From positions 1-64,000 of the forward strand of contig CAMAUI010000003.1 in the NCBI GenBank assembly GCA_945861385.1: a stretch of DNA of 64,000 bases. The letters run 5' to 3'. Positions 16,904 to 25,578 of the stretch are shown here, piece after piece (position 1 is the stretch's first letter; the number at the start of each line of letters is the position of its first letter). Under the pieces are notes generated by a model, which saw only the letters and a list, made by a program, of their open reading frames with translations, was not told the DNA's origin and ran no database searches. The translations under genes were made by a program, and so were the position numbers. The DNA is from Prosthecobacter debontii. Its GTDB lineage: Bacteria > Verrucomicrobiota > Verrucomicrobiia > Chthoniobacterales > Chthoniobacteraceae.

Positions 16904-18352
16904 ATGCTCGAAGAACTCCTCACCAACCATCACCGCGTCACCCGCCGCCAGCTCTTCGGCACCGCCGCGACCGGCATCGGCGGCATCGCGCTCGCCTCGC
17001 TGCTCGGCTCCCGCACCGCCAGCGCCGCACCGCAGCGCGGCCTCCCCGAGCTGCCCCACGCGGCACCGAAAGCCAAACGCGTGGTCTGCCTCTGGCAGGG
17101 TGGCGGTCCGTCGCACGTCGATCTTTTCGACCCCAAACCCAAGATGCAGGAAATGCGCATGCAGGACATCCCCGACAGCGTGCGCGGCACCACGCGGCTG
17201 TCCACGATGTCGTCGGGCTACAAGAAGTGGCCGATCCAGCCGGCGATCAAACCCTTCCAGCGCTACGGCAAATGCGGCATGGAACTCAGCTCCATGCTGC
17301 CCAATATCGGTGCGCTCGCGGACGACATCTGCCTGGTGCGCTCGATGCACACCGAGGCGGTCAACCACGCGCCGGGCGTCACCTTTTTCATGACCGGCGC
17401 GCAGGTGCCGGGCCGCCCGAGCATGGGCGCGTGGCTGAGCTACGGGCTGGGTTGCGACGCGACCGATCTGCCCGCGTTCGTGGCCATGACTTCGTCCGAC
17501 AAGGGCAAGACCTGCGGCCAGCTATTCTTCGACTACTACTGGGGCAGCGGCTTTCTGCCGAGCCGCTACCAGGGCGTGCGCTTCAGCAACGCCGGCTCGC
17601 TCGTGCCCTACCTCAACAACCCGCCCGGCATGAGCCGCGAGCAGCGCCGCGCCTTGCTCGACGACCTCCAGGAGATGAACACCGCGCACCTCGCGGACTA
17701 CGGCGACCCGGAGATCGACACGCGCATCGCACAATACGAAATGTCCTACAAGATGCAGGCCAGCGTGCCCGACCTGCTCGATTTCGCCAGCGAGCCGAAA
17801 TACGTCATCGAGCGCTACGGCCCCGACGCGCTGACCAAGGGCACCTTTGCCAACAACTGCCTCATCGCCCGGCGGCTGCTCGAACGCGGCGTGCGCTTCG
17901 TCCAGCTCATGCACAGCGGTTGGGATCAGCACAACAACCTCTTCACCCAGCTCGAGCAGCAGTGCCGCGACACCGACGCGCCCAGCGCCGCGCTCGTGCA
18001 GGATTTGAAAGAGCGCGGCCTCCTCGAAGACACGCTCGTCGTGTGGGGCGGCGAATTCGGGCGCACGCCCTTCGGCCAGGGCAATCCGGCAAAGCCGAAC
18101 GGCCGCGACCACTTCGGGCGCGCCTACAGCATGTGGTTCGCCGGAGCCGGCGTGAAGGCCGGCACGACCTTTGGCGAAACCGACGACTTTGCCTGGAACA
18201 TCGTGAAGGACCCCGTCCACATCCACGACATCCAGGCCACGATCCTGCACCTCTGCGGCATCAACCACGAAGCGCTCACCTTCCGCTACCAAGGCCGCCA
18301 GTTCCGCCTCACCGACGTGCATGGGCGCGTGGTGAAAGGCATCGTGGCGTGA
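16904..18352 (+). CDS. DUF1501 domain protein (Tat-exported)
   Basis: 482 residues. A twin-arginine signal (TRRQLFGTAATGIGGIALASLLG) predicts folded export. The family motifs are CLWQGGGPSHVDLFDPKP, RSMHTEAVNHAPG, HSGWDQHNN and WGGEFGRTPFGQG followed by GRDHFGRAYS. It is longer than, and clearly divergent from, the DUF1501 protein at 10339..11649, and corresponds to the longer PVC subgroup. It follows the PSCyt1/DUF1549 gene by 39 bases, the standard pairing. The two adjacent divergent modules suggest old duplication or co-location of related systems. Confidence 0.92.
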   Translation: MLEELLTNHHRVTRRQLFGTAATGIGGIALASLLGSRTASAAPQRGLPELPHAAPKAKRVVCLWQGGGPSHVDLFDPKPKMQEMRMQDIPDSVRGTTRLSTMSSGYKKWPIQPAIKPFQRYGKCGMELSSMLPNIGALADDICLVRSMHTEAVNHAPGVTFFMTGAQVPGRPSMGAWLSYGLGCDATDLPAFVAMTSSDKGKTCGQLFFDYYWGSGFLPSRYQGVRFSNAGSLVPYLNNPPGMSREQRRALLDDLQEMNTAHLADYGDPEIDTRIAQYEMSYKMQASVPDLLDFASEPKYVIERYGPDALTKGTFANNCLIARRLLERGVRFVQLMHSGWDQHNNLFTQLEQQCRDTDAPSAALVQDLKERGLLEDTLVVWGGEFGRTPFGQGNPAKPNGRDHFGRAYSMWFAGAGVKAGTTFGETDDFAWNIVKDPVHIHDIQATILHLCGINHEALTFRYQGRQFRLTDVHGRVVKGIVA

Positions 18353-18476
18353 GGGGCGTGGGGATCGCTTGCACGCGCAGCTTGAGCCGTGGGATGAACC
18401 GATGGGTGGAGCACCCGCAAGCGCCCAGCCAAGTTTGCATTCGACAGACACCGTCCTGACGCGGTCATTTCCCCGC

Positions 18477-18827
18477 ATGGAAGACGAACTCAGCGCAGGG
18501 CTTCGCAAGGCCGCAATCGCCGGCGCAGGGCGGCATATTTTTCTCTGCATGGGGCCGGACTGCTGCATGCCCGCGGATGCCGAGGTCGTGTGGGAACACG
18601 TGAAAAAGCGCATCCGCGAAACAGGGCTGCGTGTCATGCGGACAAAGGCGCAGTGCTTCCGCATCTGCACTGGTGGCCCGTGGCTCGTCGTCTATCCCGA
18701 GGGCATCTGGTATGGCGCGCTGACCACCGCGCGTTTCGACCGCATTCTCGCCGAGCACCTGCAAGGCGGCATCCCAGTCGCGGAATGGATCGTTGCGAAA
18801 AACGCGCTCACTTCGCCACTCGAATAG
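18477..18827 (+). CDS. Thioredoxin-like [2Fe-2S] ferredoxin
   Basis: 116 residues from ATG 18477. The protein fits the thioredoxin-fold [2Fe-2S] ferredoxin family: a first cysteine cluster (FLCMGPDCC, near residues 22-30) and a second pair C-x3-C (CFRICTGGP, near 61-65), then VVYPEGIWYGAL, the usual end of the fold. Such proteins carry single electrons in the cytoplasm. The frame is open upstream to 18369, but that part has no resemblance to the family. There is no operon partner; rnpB follows on the same strand. Confidence 0.88.
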   Translation: MEDELSAGLRKAAIAGAGRHIFLCMGPDCCMPADAEVVWEHVKKRIRETGLRVMRTKAQCFRICTGGPWLVVYPEGIWYGALTTARFDRILAEHLQGGIPVAEWIVAKNALTSPLE

Positions 18828-18990
18828 CGCGCCCAGTTTAGCACCGCATCGCGTGCAGAAAGTGCGGAAAGTTTCCCGCGAGCCACGCTGCCAATCGCCG
18901 CAAATGCCCGGATACCGCGTGTCCGGAAAAGATAAACCGGCGCAAGACGAAGACGGGCGCTTGCCAAACGGGGTGGGCAGCTTACGGTTC

Positions 18991-19416
18991 GCGGCGGACG
19001 GCCGGCGGTCGCCCGCGGTTCGCCCGCGGGAGGAAAGTCCGGACACCACCAGGCAGCAGGCTGCGGAGAATCCGCAGGCGTTCACGGCGAAAGCCGGGGA
19101 CGACAGACAGTGTCACAGAAAACAGACCGCCCGGCGGTGCCTCGTGCATCTTCGGGCAAGGGTGAAAAGGCGGGGTAAGAGCCCACCGCCCCGCGAGCAA
19201 TCGCGGGGGCACGATAAACCTTCTGTGGTGCAAGACATAACAGGGGGCATGGCGCCTGGCCGCCCCGCTTCGGCGGGGCAGCCCCCGGGTAATAGTCGCA
19301 CTGGCGGCGCAGGCCTCGGCTCGCGCCCCCGGCCCGGCGGCGAAAGCCGCCGTGAGAGAAATGACCGCCGCACGCGCGCAAGCGCGGGGCACAGAATCCG
19401 GCTTAGGGCCGTCCAC
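18991..19416 (+). ncRNA. rnpB: RNase P RNA, class A
   Basis: The universally conserved sequence gaggaaagtccggac is at 19030-19044. The conserved 3' part acagaatccggctta is at 19391-19405. The P1 helix forms between ggacggcc (18996-19003) and ggccgtcc (19407-19414). Spacing of about 420 bases fits a bacterial type A RNase P RNA. It is the catalytic part of the enzyme that trims tRNA 5' ends. A terminator follows directly. Ends are approximate. Confidence 0.95.
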
Positions 19417-19422
19417 CAAACG

Positions 19423-19461
19423 GGGCGCCCGTGGGGAAACCCGCGGGCGCCCTCACTTTTT
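19423..19461 (+). terminator. Rho-independent terminator of rnpB
   Basis: Perfect 9-base stem (gggcgcccg at 19423-19431, cgggcgccc at 19444-19452) with a 12-base loop, followed by tcactttttcc. It begins about 7 bases after the end of RNase P RNA. Confidence 0.85.
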
Positions 19462-19503
19462 CCAGCACGGAAAAAATGCGGAAGCCCCCGCGGTGCGGAT
19501 TCA

Positions 19504-19917
19504 TCACTTCGCCGGCGGGCGATAGACTTTGTGGACGATGAATCCGAGCAGCAGCGTCTGGGCGATGTCGGCGGCGCACCATTTCGCGACGAGAGTGCCG
19601 GGATACGGCTGGACGACGTACATGATGATCTGCCCGGCGGCGACCATGATGCCGATGCAGGCGGAAAATTTCAGCGAGCAACTGATGCAGCGTTTCTCGG
19701 CGACACACGCGGCGAAAATCATGGTGAACGCCGCGGCGACGAGGAACTGGCCCAGGAGCATCCACGGCATCTTCGCCATCATCTCGGCCTCGGGTCGCCA
19801 GAGTTCCTTGGTCGCGGCGTAGGTGGAGGAAAGCCAGACGGCGTGGATGAGGAAATCCGTCACCCATACGGTGACAAAGGCGACGACGATGGTGATGAGC
19901 AGGCTTTTGGTATTCAT
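19504..19917 (-). CDS. Four-helix membrane protein of unknown function
   Basis: 137 residues with four predicted membrane spans: about 5-25 (LLITIVVAFVTVWVTDFLIHAVW), 52-72 (MLLGQFLVAAAFTMIFAACVA), 82-102 (ACIGIMVAAGQIIMYVVQPY) and 108-128 (LVAKWCAADIAQTLLLGFIVH). Four cysteines are present, two close together (CISCS). I do not recognise the family; topology resembles small DUF1761-like proteins but this is weak. Start at ATG 19917 gives a normal N-terminus (MNTKSLLITI). It stands alone between rnpB and the divergent lpxB. Confidence 0.7.
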   Translation of the reverse strand: MNTKSLLITIVVAFVTVWVTDFLIHAVWLSSTYAATKELWRPEAEMMAKMPWMLLGQFLVAAAFTMIFAACVAEKRCISCSLKFSACIGIMVAAGQIIMYVVQPYPGTLVAKWCAADIAQTLLLGFIVHKVYRPPAK

Positions 19918-20062
19918 GGTGGTGTGAACGGAGCAGAGGCGGCTCGCCGCTGCGCCAGCGAAGTTCGGGCAGTTCCGCGGCAATCTGCAATCAAAAAGCC
20001 GTGCCTTTGCAGAAGTCGCTTTCCAAGCGCACGATTCCCGGCGAAGTCGGGGGAGAAACTGA

Positions 20063-21205
20063 ATGGGAAGCAAACTCTACATCGTAGCCGGCGAAGCGAG
20101 CGGGGACTCCCGCGGCGCGGAACTCATGCGCGAACTTCAGATCCGGATGCCCGGCGTCACTTTTCCCGGCGCGGGCGGACGCGAGATGAAGGCCATCAGC
20201 CCCGGGATCGAGGACTGGGCGGGCGAGGCGGTCGTGGGGCTGTGGGATGTGCTGAAAAAATACGGCTACTTCCGCGCGCAGATGCGCCGGATGCTCGATG
20301 ACATCGCGCGCGAAAAACCGGATGCGCTCATCACGGTGGATTATCCCGGCTTCAACATGCGCCTCGCAAAAGCCGCGAAGGCGCGCGTGCCGGGGCTGCG
20401 CACCATTCACTACGTGTCTCCGCAAGTGTGGGCCTGGCATCGCGGGCGGATCCCGAAGATGGCGCGCTTCATTGACCTCATGCTCTGCCTCTTCCCGTTC
20501 GAACTCCCGCTCTACAAGGACGCGGGCCTTCCCGCCGTGTGCGTGGGCCACCCGCTGCTCGATACGCTCGCGGAAAAGCGCGATCCGTCCCTCGTCCGCG
20601 ACAGTGGCCTTATCGCGCTCCTCCCCGGCAGTCGCGCGAAGGAGATCCGCAGGATTTTTCCCGTGATGCTGGATGCCGCAGTCCACCTCCGCATGTCGGA
20701 CCCGCGACTCCGCTTCGAAGCGGCCGCTGCGAGCGAAGAGCTCGCGGCAGAAATGAGCGGGCTCATGACGGCGGGCGGCATGGACAGCAGTTTCTGCCCA
20801 ATCACCATCCACACAGCCGGCAGTCTGATGCAGCGGGCGGCAGCGGGCATGGTTTGCAGCGGCACCGCCACGCTCGAGGCCACCTACTTTGGCCAGCCGA
20901 TGGTGATCCTCTACAAAGTCGCGTGGCTCACCAGCATCATCGGAAAGCAGCTCATGCGGATTCCCTGGCTGGGCCTCCCAAACGTCCTCGCAGGCCGGGA
21001 AATCGCACGGGAATTCATCCAGGAAAAGGCCGACCCCGGCGACATCGCCACCGAACTGCTCCGGCTTCTCACCGAGCCCGGCGCACGCGAAGCCCAGCTT
21101 GCATCCCAGCGCGAAGTCATCGCAAGCCTCGGCGATCCCGGTGCCGCGCGACGCGCAGCCGGGGCCATTGCCGGAGTTCTCGGCGATGCGAAGCGGGTGC
21201 CGTGA
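20063..21205 (+). CDS. lpxB: Lipid-A-disaccharide synthase LpxB
   Basis: 380 residues, the standard length. LpxB joins UDP-2,3-diacylglucosamine and lipid X into the lipid A disaccharide at the inner membrane. Motifs seen are VAGEASGDSRGAELM at the N-terminus, DYPGFNMRLAKAAK, YVSPQVWAWHRGRI, CLFPFELPLY, VGHPLLD, LLPGSRAKEI and CSGTATLEATYFGQPMVILYK, all characteristic of glycosyltransferase family 19. It shows that the organism makes lipid A and has an outer membrane. No other lpx gene is in the window, so it is separate from the lpxA/lpxD/fabZ cluster common elsewhere. Confidence 0.96.
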   Translation: MGSKLYIVAGEASGDSRGAELMRELQIRMPGVTFPGAGGREMKAISPGIEDWAGEAVVGLWDVLKKYGYFRAQMRRMLDDIAREKPDALITVDYPGFNMRLAKAAKARVPGLRTIHYVSPQVWAWHRGRIPKMARFIDLMLCLFPFELPLYKDAGLPAVCVGHPLLDTLAEKRDPSLVRDSGLIALLPGSRAKEIRRIFPVMLDAAVHLRMSDPRLRFEAAAASEELAAEMSGLMTAGGMDSSFCPITIHTAGSLMQRAAAGMVCSGTATLEATYFGQPMVILYKVAWLTSIIGKQLMRIPWLGLPNVLAGREIAREFIQEKADPGDIATELLRLLTEPGAREAQLASQREVIASLGDPGAARRAAGAIAGVLGDAKRVP

Positions 21206-21259
21206 TTACATTGCCCGGGCCCGCGGTGGCCTGCGCGGGAGCGAATTTCGCCCGCGGAA

Positions 21260-23080
21260 TCAGGCCTGAAGCTTGAGCCCGCCAATCTGCGGCGCTGCAA
21301 CAGCGGGCGTTGGTGCAACAGGTGCCGGCGGCGTTGCCGCGGCTTGTGGGCTGGGTTGAGAAGTGCCGCCTGCTGGCTGTGCCGCGGATTTTTTTGCCGC
21401 CTCGAGCTTCCGGCGCATGCGGCTTTTGTTCACGGCGAGAAGCATCGCCGTCTCCTCATTGATGACTCCTTCCTCGAATTTCCCAACAAGCATGTGCTCG
21501 AATGTGCACCACCCCGTCGGCCACGCCTGCTCGATGATGTCCGAAAAACTTGCAGCCCCGTCCTGTCCTGAGTCCTTCGAACCGGGGACGCTGTCCATGA
21601 TCTCCGGGATGATCACGCGATCCCCGCCCTCCACCGGCGCAAGGCGCTGATTCACAATCCACCGGAGCGTCTCCGCGAGACCTCCCCTCACCTGCTTGTC
21701 CTTTGGCTCCGCGGTCTGCGGCGCGGCATGCCCTGCACCGTGATCCAGCTTGAATCCTTTGCTCGTTGCGTCGTCCTTCCCGGCGCTCTTCTTCGCCAGG
21801 TCGAGCTTCATGCGCATCCGGCTTTTGTTCACGGAGAGCAGCATGGCCGTCTCCTCGCTGATGATCCCCTCGCTGTATCTCTCCGTGAGAGATAACTCGA
21901 AAGTACACCATCCGTCCGGCTTTGACTGCTCGATGATGTCGGCAAAATTCCGGACATCGCTCTCGCCGAGCTGGATCGCTTCGCGCGAGCGCAGATTGCT
22001 GCCCATGATCTCCGGGATCATCACCCGCCCCCCGCCCTCCTTCGGCGCGAGGCGCTGGCTCACGATCCACCGGAGCGTCTCCGCCAGCCTCTCGCGCACC
22101 TGCTTCTCCTCGTCCTTTGAAAACATGCCGAGCACACGGTTGATGCTCTGCCCGGCGCTGATTGTGTGGAGCGTGGAAAAAACGACGTGCCCGGTCTCGG
22201 CCGCGGTCAGCGCGATCTCCATCGTCTCCCGGTCGCGAATTTCGCCGACGAGAATCACCTTCGGCGCCTGCCGGAGCGCGGCGCGAAGCCCCAGCCCGAA
22301 CGAGGAAAAATCCTTGCCCATCTCGCGCTGGCAAAAGGTCGCCTTCTTGTGCGGATGGGAAAATTCGACGGGGTCTTCGAGCGTGACGATGTGCATCGGC
22401 GATGTCTCGTTCAGCTCGTTGAGCATCGCCGCAAGCGTCGTGGTCTTGCCGCTGCCGGTCGCGCCCGTGACGAAGATGAGGCCGGTCTTTTCCTGGATGA
22501 TCCGCTCGAAGACCGGCGGGAGCTTCAGGTCGGCGAGCGAGGGGATTTTCGTGTTCAGCTTCCGGAGCACCATGGCGAAGGCACCCTTCTGCTTGAAAAT
22601 GTTCACGCGAAACCTTGCCAGGCCCTCGACGGCGTAGCTGCTGTCGCACGAGCCGGTGTTGCGAAGATCTTCGATGAGACGCGGGTTTTCATGCACCAGG
22701 GCACGGGCGATTCCCTCGGTGTGACGCGCCTCGAGGCCGGCGGAGAACGGAGTCCCCTCGACGGGAATGAGCTTGCCGAAATTCTCCACCTGCGGCGGCC
22801 GTCCCACGACGAAGAAAAGGTCGCTCACGCCGTCGCCCACGGAGAGCATCTGGCGGAGCAGGTCGTCTATCGGCAGCGCCGGGACATTGAAAACGGGCCC
22901 GGGCGCGCCAATGCCGGCTGGGGTGACAACGCGGGCTCCCTCCGCCTGCACGGCGGGTTCCCGCACCTGCGCGGGAGGCACGACCGGAGTCCTGGCAACG
23001 GGCGCGGTTGCTGTGGCTGCGCCCTGGGTCGCTGCGGGACCACCGGGCATCACTCGTCCTTTTTCGTCATAAACAGGCAT
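21260..23080 (-). CDS. PilT-type twitching ATPase with duplicated C-terminal domain
   Basis: 606 residues against about 350-370 for PilT. PilT ATPases drive type IV pilus retraction. A Pro/Ala-rich N-terminal extension (1-65) precedes the PilT N-domain. Walker A is GATGSGKTT (206-214), the Asp box TLEDPVEF (233-240), Walker B KVILVGEIRD (274-283) and the His box GHVVFSTLHT (297-306). The C-terminal segment with AETLRWIVSQRLAP and IPEIM then occurs twice, at about 330-434 and 466-567. Both copies contain ADIIEQ or SDIIEQ, GWCTFE, EETAMLL and NKSRMR. A Pro/Ala tail ends the protein. It may be a regulatory paralogue. The only other pilus-like gene is the GspF homologue. Confidence 0.9.
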   Translation of the reverse strand: MPVYDEKGRVMPGGPAATQGAATATAPVARTPVVPPAQVREPAVQAEGARVVTPAGIGAPGPVFNVPALPIDDLLRQMLSVGDGVSDLFFVVGRPPQVENFGKLIPVEGTPFSAGLEARHTEGIARALVHENPRLIEDLRNTGSCDSSYAVEGLARFRVNIFKQKGAFAMVLRKLNTKIPSLADLKLPPVFERIIQEKTGLIFVTGATGSGKTTTLAAMLNELNETSPMHIVTLEDPVEFSHPHKKATFCQREMGKDFSSFGLGLRAALRQAPKVILVGEIRDRETMEIALTAAETGHVVFSTLHTISAGQSINRVLGMFSKDEEKQVRERLAETLRWIVSQRLAPKEGGGRVMIPEIMGSNLRSREAIQLGESDVRNFADIIEQSKPDGWCTFELSLTERYSEGIISEETAMLLSVNKSRMRMKLDLAKKSAGKDDATSKGFKLDHGAGHAAPQTAEPKDKQVRGGLAETLRWIVNQRLAPVEGGDRVIIPEIMDSVPGSKDSGQDGAASFSDIIEQAWPTGWCTFEHMLVGKFEEGVINEETAMLLAVNKSRMRRKLEAAKKSAAQPAGGTSQPSPQAAATPPAPVAPTPAVAAPQIGGLKLQA

Positions 23081-23125
23081 AGGCTGGTGCGCCTCCCACT
23101 GGCAGGAATTATGCCCGCAATCCGC

Positions 23126-24091
23126 TTACTTTTCCTCCGTGCCGCGATGCACACGGTAGGCCTTCACGATGCGCTGCACCAGCTCGTGCCGGATCACGTC
23201 GCGGTCGGTGAACCGCGTGAAGTTGATCCCCTCGATCCCGCGCAACGCCGTCAACGCCTCCACCAGACCGCTGCGCTTGTTGCCGGGAAGGTCAATCTGC
23301 GTCGGGTCGCCCGTGATGACCGCCCTGCTCTCGATGCCCAGCCGCGTAAGGAACATGAACATCTGCTCGGTGGTGGTGTTCTGCGCCTCGTCGAGCACCA
23401 CGAACGCGCGGTTCAGCGTGCGCCCGCGCATGTACGCGAGCGGCGCGATCTCGATCACGCCGCGCTCGAAAAGCCGCTCCATCTCATCCGGCTCGATCAT
23501 GTCGTGAAGCGCATCGTACAGCGGCCGCAGGTAAGGCATGATTTTTTCCTTCAAGTCGCCCGGCAGAAACCCGAGCGCCTCGCCCGCCTCGACCGCGGGC
23601 CGCGTGAGGATGATCCGGTTGACGACCTCCTTTTTCAGGGCGGACACCGCCATCGCCATCGCGAGGTAGGTCTTTCCCGTGCCCGCGGGACCGAGGCCGA
23701 ATGTCATGTCATGCTGCTCGATGGCCTGGATGTATGCGCGCTGGGCCGCGCTCTTCGGGATGATCGGCGGGCGGCGTGGCGAGCACTGGATCTTCGTCAC
23801 CACGAGCGAATCGAGCCCCGGCGATTCCGGATCCTGCGCGGAGCGGAGCGCGTAGTTGAATTCAAATTTCCTGATGCTCATCCCCCCGCGCATCGCCTGC
23901 TCCAGCTGTCGGAAAATCCGCCCCGTTTTCTCCACCGCCTCCGGATCGCCCTCGGCGCGCAGCCAGCCTTCGCGCGTGGTCAGCTTCACCCCGAGCGCCT
24001 CCTCGACGACGCGAAGATTCTCCAGGTCGTTCAGGAAAAGCTGCCCGAGCAGACGCGCGCTCTCAAACTCGAATGTCTGTGTCGCCGACAT
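23126..24091 (-). CDS. phoH: PhoH family ATPase
   Basis: 321 residues, typical of the PhoH/YbeZ family. These P-loop ATPases are linked to RNA metabolism and ribosome maturation, often together with YbeY. An N-terminal KH-like segment (about 1-85) is followed by the ATPase domain: Walker A GPAGTGKTYLA (about 138), TRPAVEAGEALGFLPGD, AYMRGRTL, Walker B VVLDEAQNTT and ITGDPTQIDLP. The downstream gene usually seen, ybeY, is absent; instead a secreted hypothetical gene follows in the upstream direction of transcription. The gap to the PilT-like gene is 45 bases, so cotranscription is possible. Confidence 0.95.
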   Translation of the reverse strand: MSATQTFEFESARLLGQLFLNDLENLRVVEEALGVKLTTREGWLRAEGDPEAVEKTGRIFRQLEQAMRGGMSIRKFEFNYALRSAQDPESPGLDSLVVTKIQCSPRRPPIIPKSAAQRAYIQAIEQHDMTFGLGPAGTGKTYLAMAMAVSALKKEVVNRIILTRPAVEAGEALGFLPGDLKEKIMPYLRPLYDALHDMIEPDEMERLFERGVIEIAPLAYMRGRTLNRAFVVLDEAQNTTTEQMFMFLTRLGIESRAVITGDPTQIDLPGNKRSGLVEALTALRGIEGINFTRFTDRDVIRHELVQRIVKAYRVHRGTEEK

Positions 24092-24106
24092 CGCCGGGAG
24101 CCTCTC

Positions 24107-24532
24107 TCAGCGGAACCCGTAGGCCATCCCCCAATGCGTGCGCTCGGCCTTCGACTTTTCGATTTCGACGATGAGATAGTACGTCCCCGTCCGCTTCGGG
24201 ATCACGCGCACCATGGCCATCTGCGCCTTCTGCTTGGACTCCACCTCGCACAGATTGCCGTCGCTGTCGTAGATGTGGACAGAGACCTTCGCGCCCTTCT
24301 CGTCAGTCCCGATCCAGAACCAGTATTCGTTTCCCTTGAAAAGCTGGTGTGTGATCGCCTTTGGCTGCTTCACCGCCATGTCGCCGCCCCAATAGTCCTC
24401 ACGAACGGTGAAGCCCTCCTTGATGTATGGCTGCGCGGCCTCGAGTGCGAATGACAGCGCCTCGTCCACGGATGCGTGGACTGGCCCAAGGGACACCGCG
24501 ATTGCTGCGAGGATGGAAAATAGACGCTTCAC
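24107..24532 (-). CDS. Secreted hypothetical protein
   Basis: 141 residues from a GTG start at 24532. A signal peptide (KRLFSILAAIAVSLGPVHA, cut near residue 20) predicts export. The mature part has one mixed alpha/beta region with a beta-rich C-terminus: FWIGTDEKGAKVSVHIYDSDGN and RTGTYYLIVEIEK, which looks like a PPC-type or jelly-roll fold built to resist or respond to stress, but no family is recognisable. It lies 14 bases downstream of another secreted hypothetical gene (24547..25350) and 15 bases upstream of phoH, so the three may form a transcription unit. Confidence 0.7.
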   Translation of the reverse strand: MKRLFSILAAIAVSLGPVHASVDEALSFALEAAQPYIKEGFTVREDYWGGDMAVKQPKAITHQLFKGNEYWFWIGTDEKGAKVSVHIYDSDGNLCEVESKQKAQMAMVRVIPKRTGTYYLIVEIEKSKAERTHWGMAYGFR

Positions 24533-24546
24533 AGAACGGAGGAGGC

Positions 24547-25350
24547 TTACTTCGATTGGATTTCTTTCACGAGCGCGGCGACGATGCCGCCGATTTCCTT
24601 CACGGACTTCGCCGAAATTTCCGCGCCATCCGCAAGGCCGATGAGCGGGCGGATTTCCTTGAGGGACTTTTGCGCCTTCGGCACCAGGGGGTGCTTTTTC
24701 GCGCGGGACTTCAGGTTCTTGAGCTTGCTGTCGAAATGCTCGACCAGCACCGGTTGGTGGAGCAGGTCCGCGCCGTCGCGCGAATAGTCGCGGGCCACCA
24801 CTTCGCACAGCGCCTCAGTGCCGCGGATCCATCCGCCAAGGGCGATGAGGTGGGCGAGGTCGGCGCTCTTGAGCAGCATGAGCGCGTCCTTCACTTCGCT
24901 GAGCGCGCCGTCCAGTTCCCGCCGCACATCGGCCCATTTTCCCGCATCGGCGGCGTTGATGATCGCATTCGCCCGCGCGATCACCGCCTTCCGCACTCCC
25001 AGTTCGGTGCTGAGGCTCAGCACGCTGTTGCCGATGTTTTTCACCTCCTTCGCATCGCCGGCTTCCACCGCGATGAAGCCCTCTGCGATCACCGTCCCGA
25101 GATAGAGCGCCTGTTGCGCGGGCTCTCCAAACGGTTTCGCCACCTTCTTGAGCGGACGCTGCACAGCCACCCAGTTGGGCTTCCCGAGTTTGTCGAGCAC
25201 ACCGAAGATTTCACTCGGCACCGGCACGATGACATCCTCCACCACGCGCGTCTCCTTGGGCAGCTTGGTGACATCAATTTGCTTCGGTGGATCCTGCGCG
25301 AGCGCGGAAACACAGAGCGAGGCAAGTGCGAGGAAAGTGGTGGTTTTCAT
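24547..25350 (-). CDS. Secreted hypothetical helical protein
   Basis: 267 residues with a clear signal peptide (MKTTTFLALASLCVSALAQ). The mature protein is almost entirely helical, with regularly spaced Leu, Ala and Lys residues (GALSEVKDALMLLKSADLAHLIALGG, IGGIVAALVKEIQ). There are no cysteines except two in the middle part and no known motif. Start ATG 25350 was chosen over an in-frame upstream extension because it opens directly into the signal peptide. It precedes another secreted protein gene by 14 bases, and the pair is likely cotranscribed. I do not recognise the family. Confidence 0.7.
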   Translation of the reverse strand: MKTTTFLALASLCVSALAQDPPKQIDVTKLPKETRVVEDVIVPVPSEIFGVLDKLGKPNWVAVQRPLKKVAKPFGEPAQQALYLGTVIAEGFIAVEAGDAKEVKNIGNSVLSLSTELGVRKAVIARANAIINAADAGKWADVRRELDGALSEVKDALMLLKSADLAHLIALGGWIRGTEALCEVVARDYSRDGADLLHQPVLVEHFDSKLKNLKSRAKKHPLVPKAQKSLKEIRPLIGLADGAEISAKSVKEIGGIVAALVKEIQSK

Positions 25351-25578
25351 ACGTGATACGACCCGCGGGAAGCGGGGTGTGAACTGAACGCAGAGCGCCC
25401 GATTGCGGCAAGCCATCTTTTGGCCGAAGCAGCGCGCGGGTTGAAATTACAGCCGCGGATTCGCGGGGCCGACCCTCCTTTGAGCACGACCTTCGTATGG
25501 AAAGCCAAAGCGGCGTCAAGCCACCGCAGTCCAAAGCCTCGCGGCACTCACCCAATGCGAAATCAAGCGGTCACCGGG

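Noticed and set aside
18793..20301. 502-residue open frame across rnpB
   Set aside because: It covers the RNase P RNA and its terminator; a structural RNA explains the sequence.
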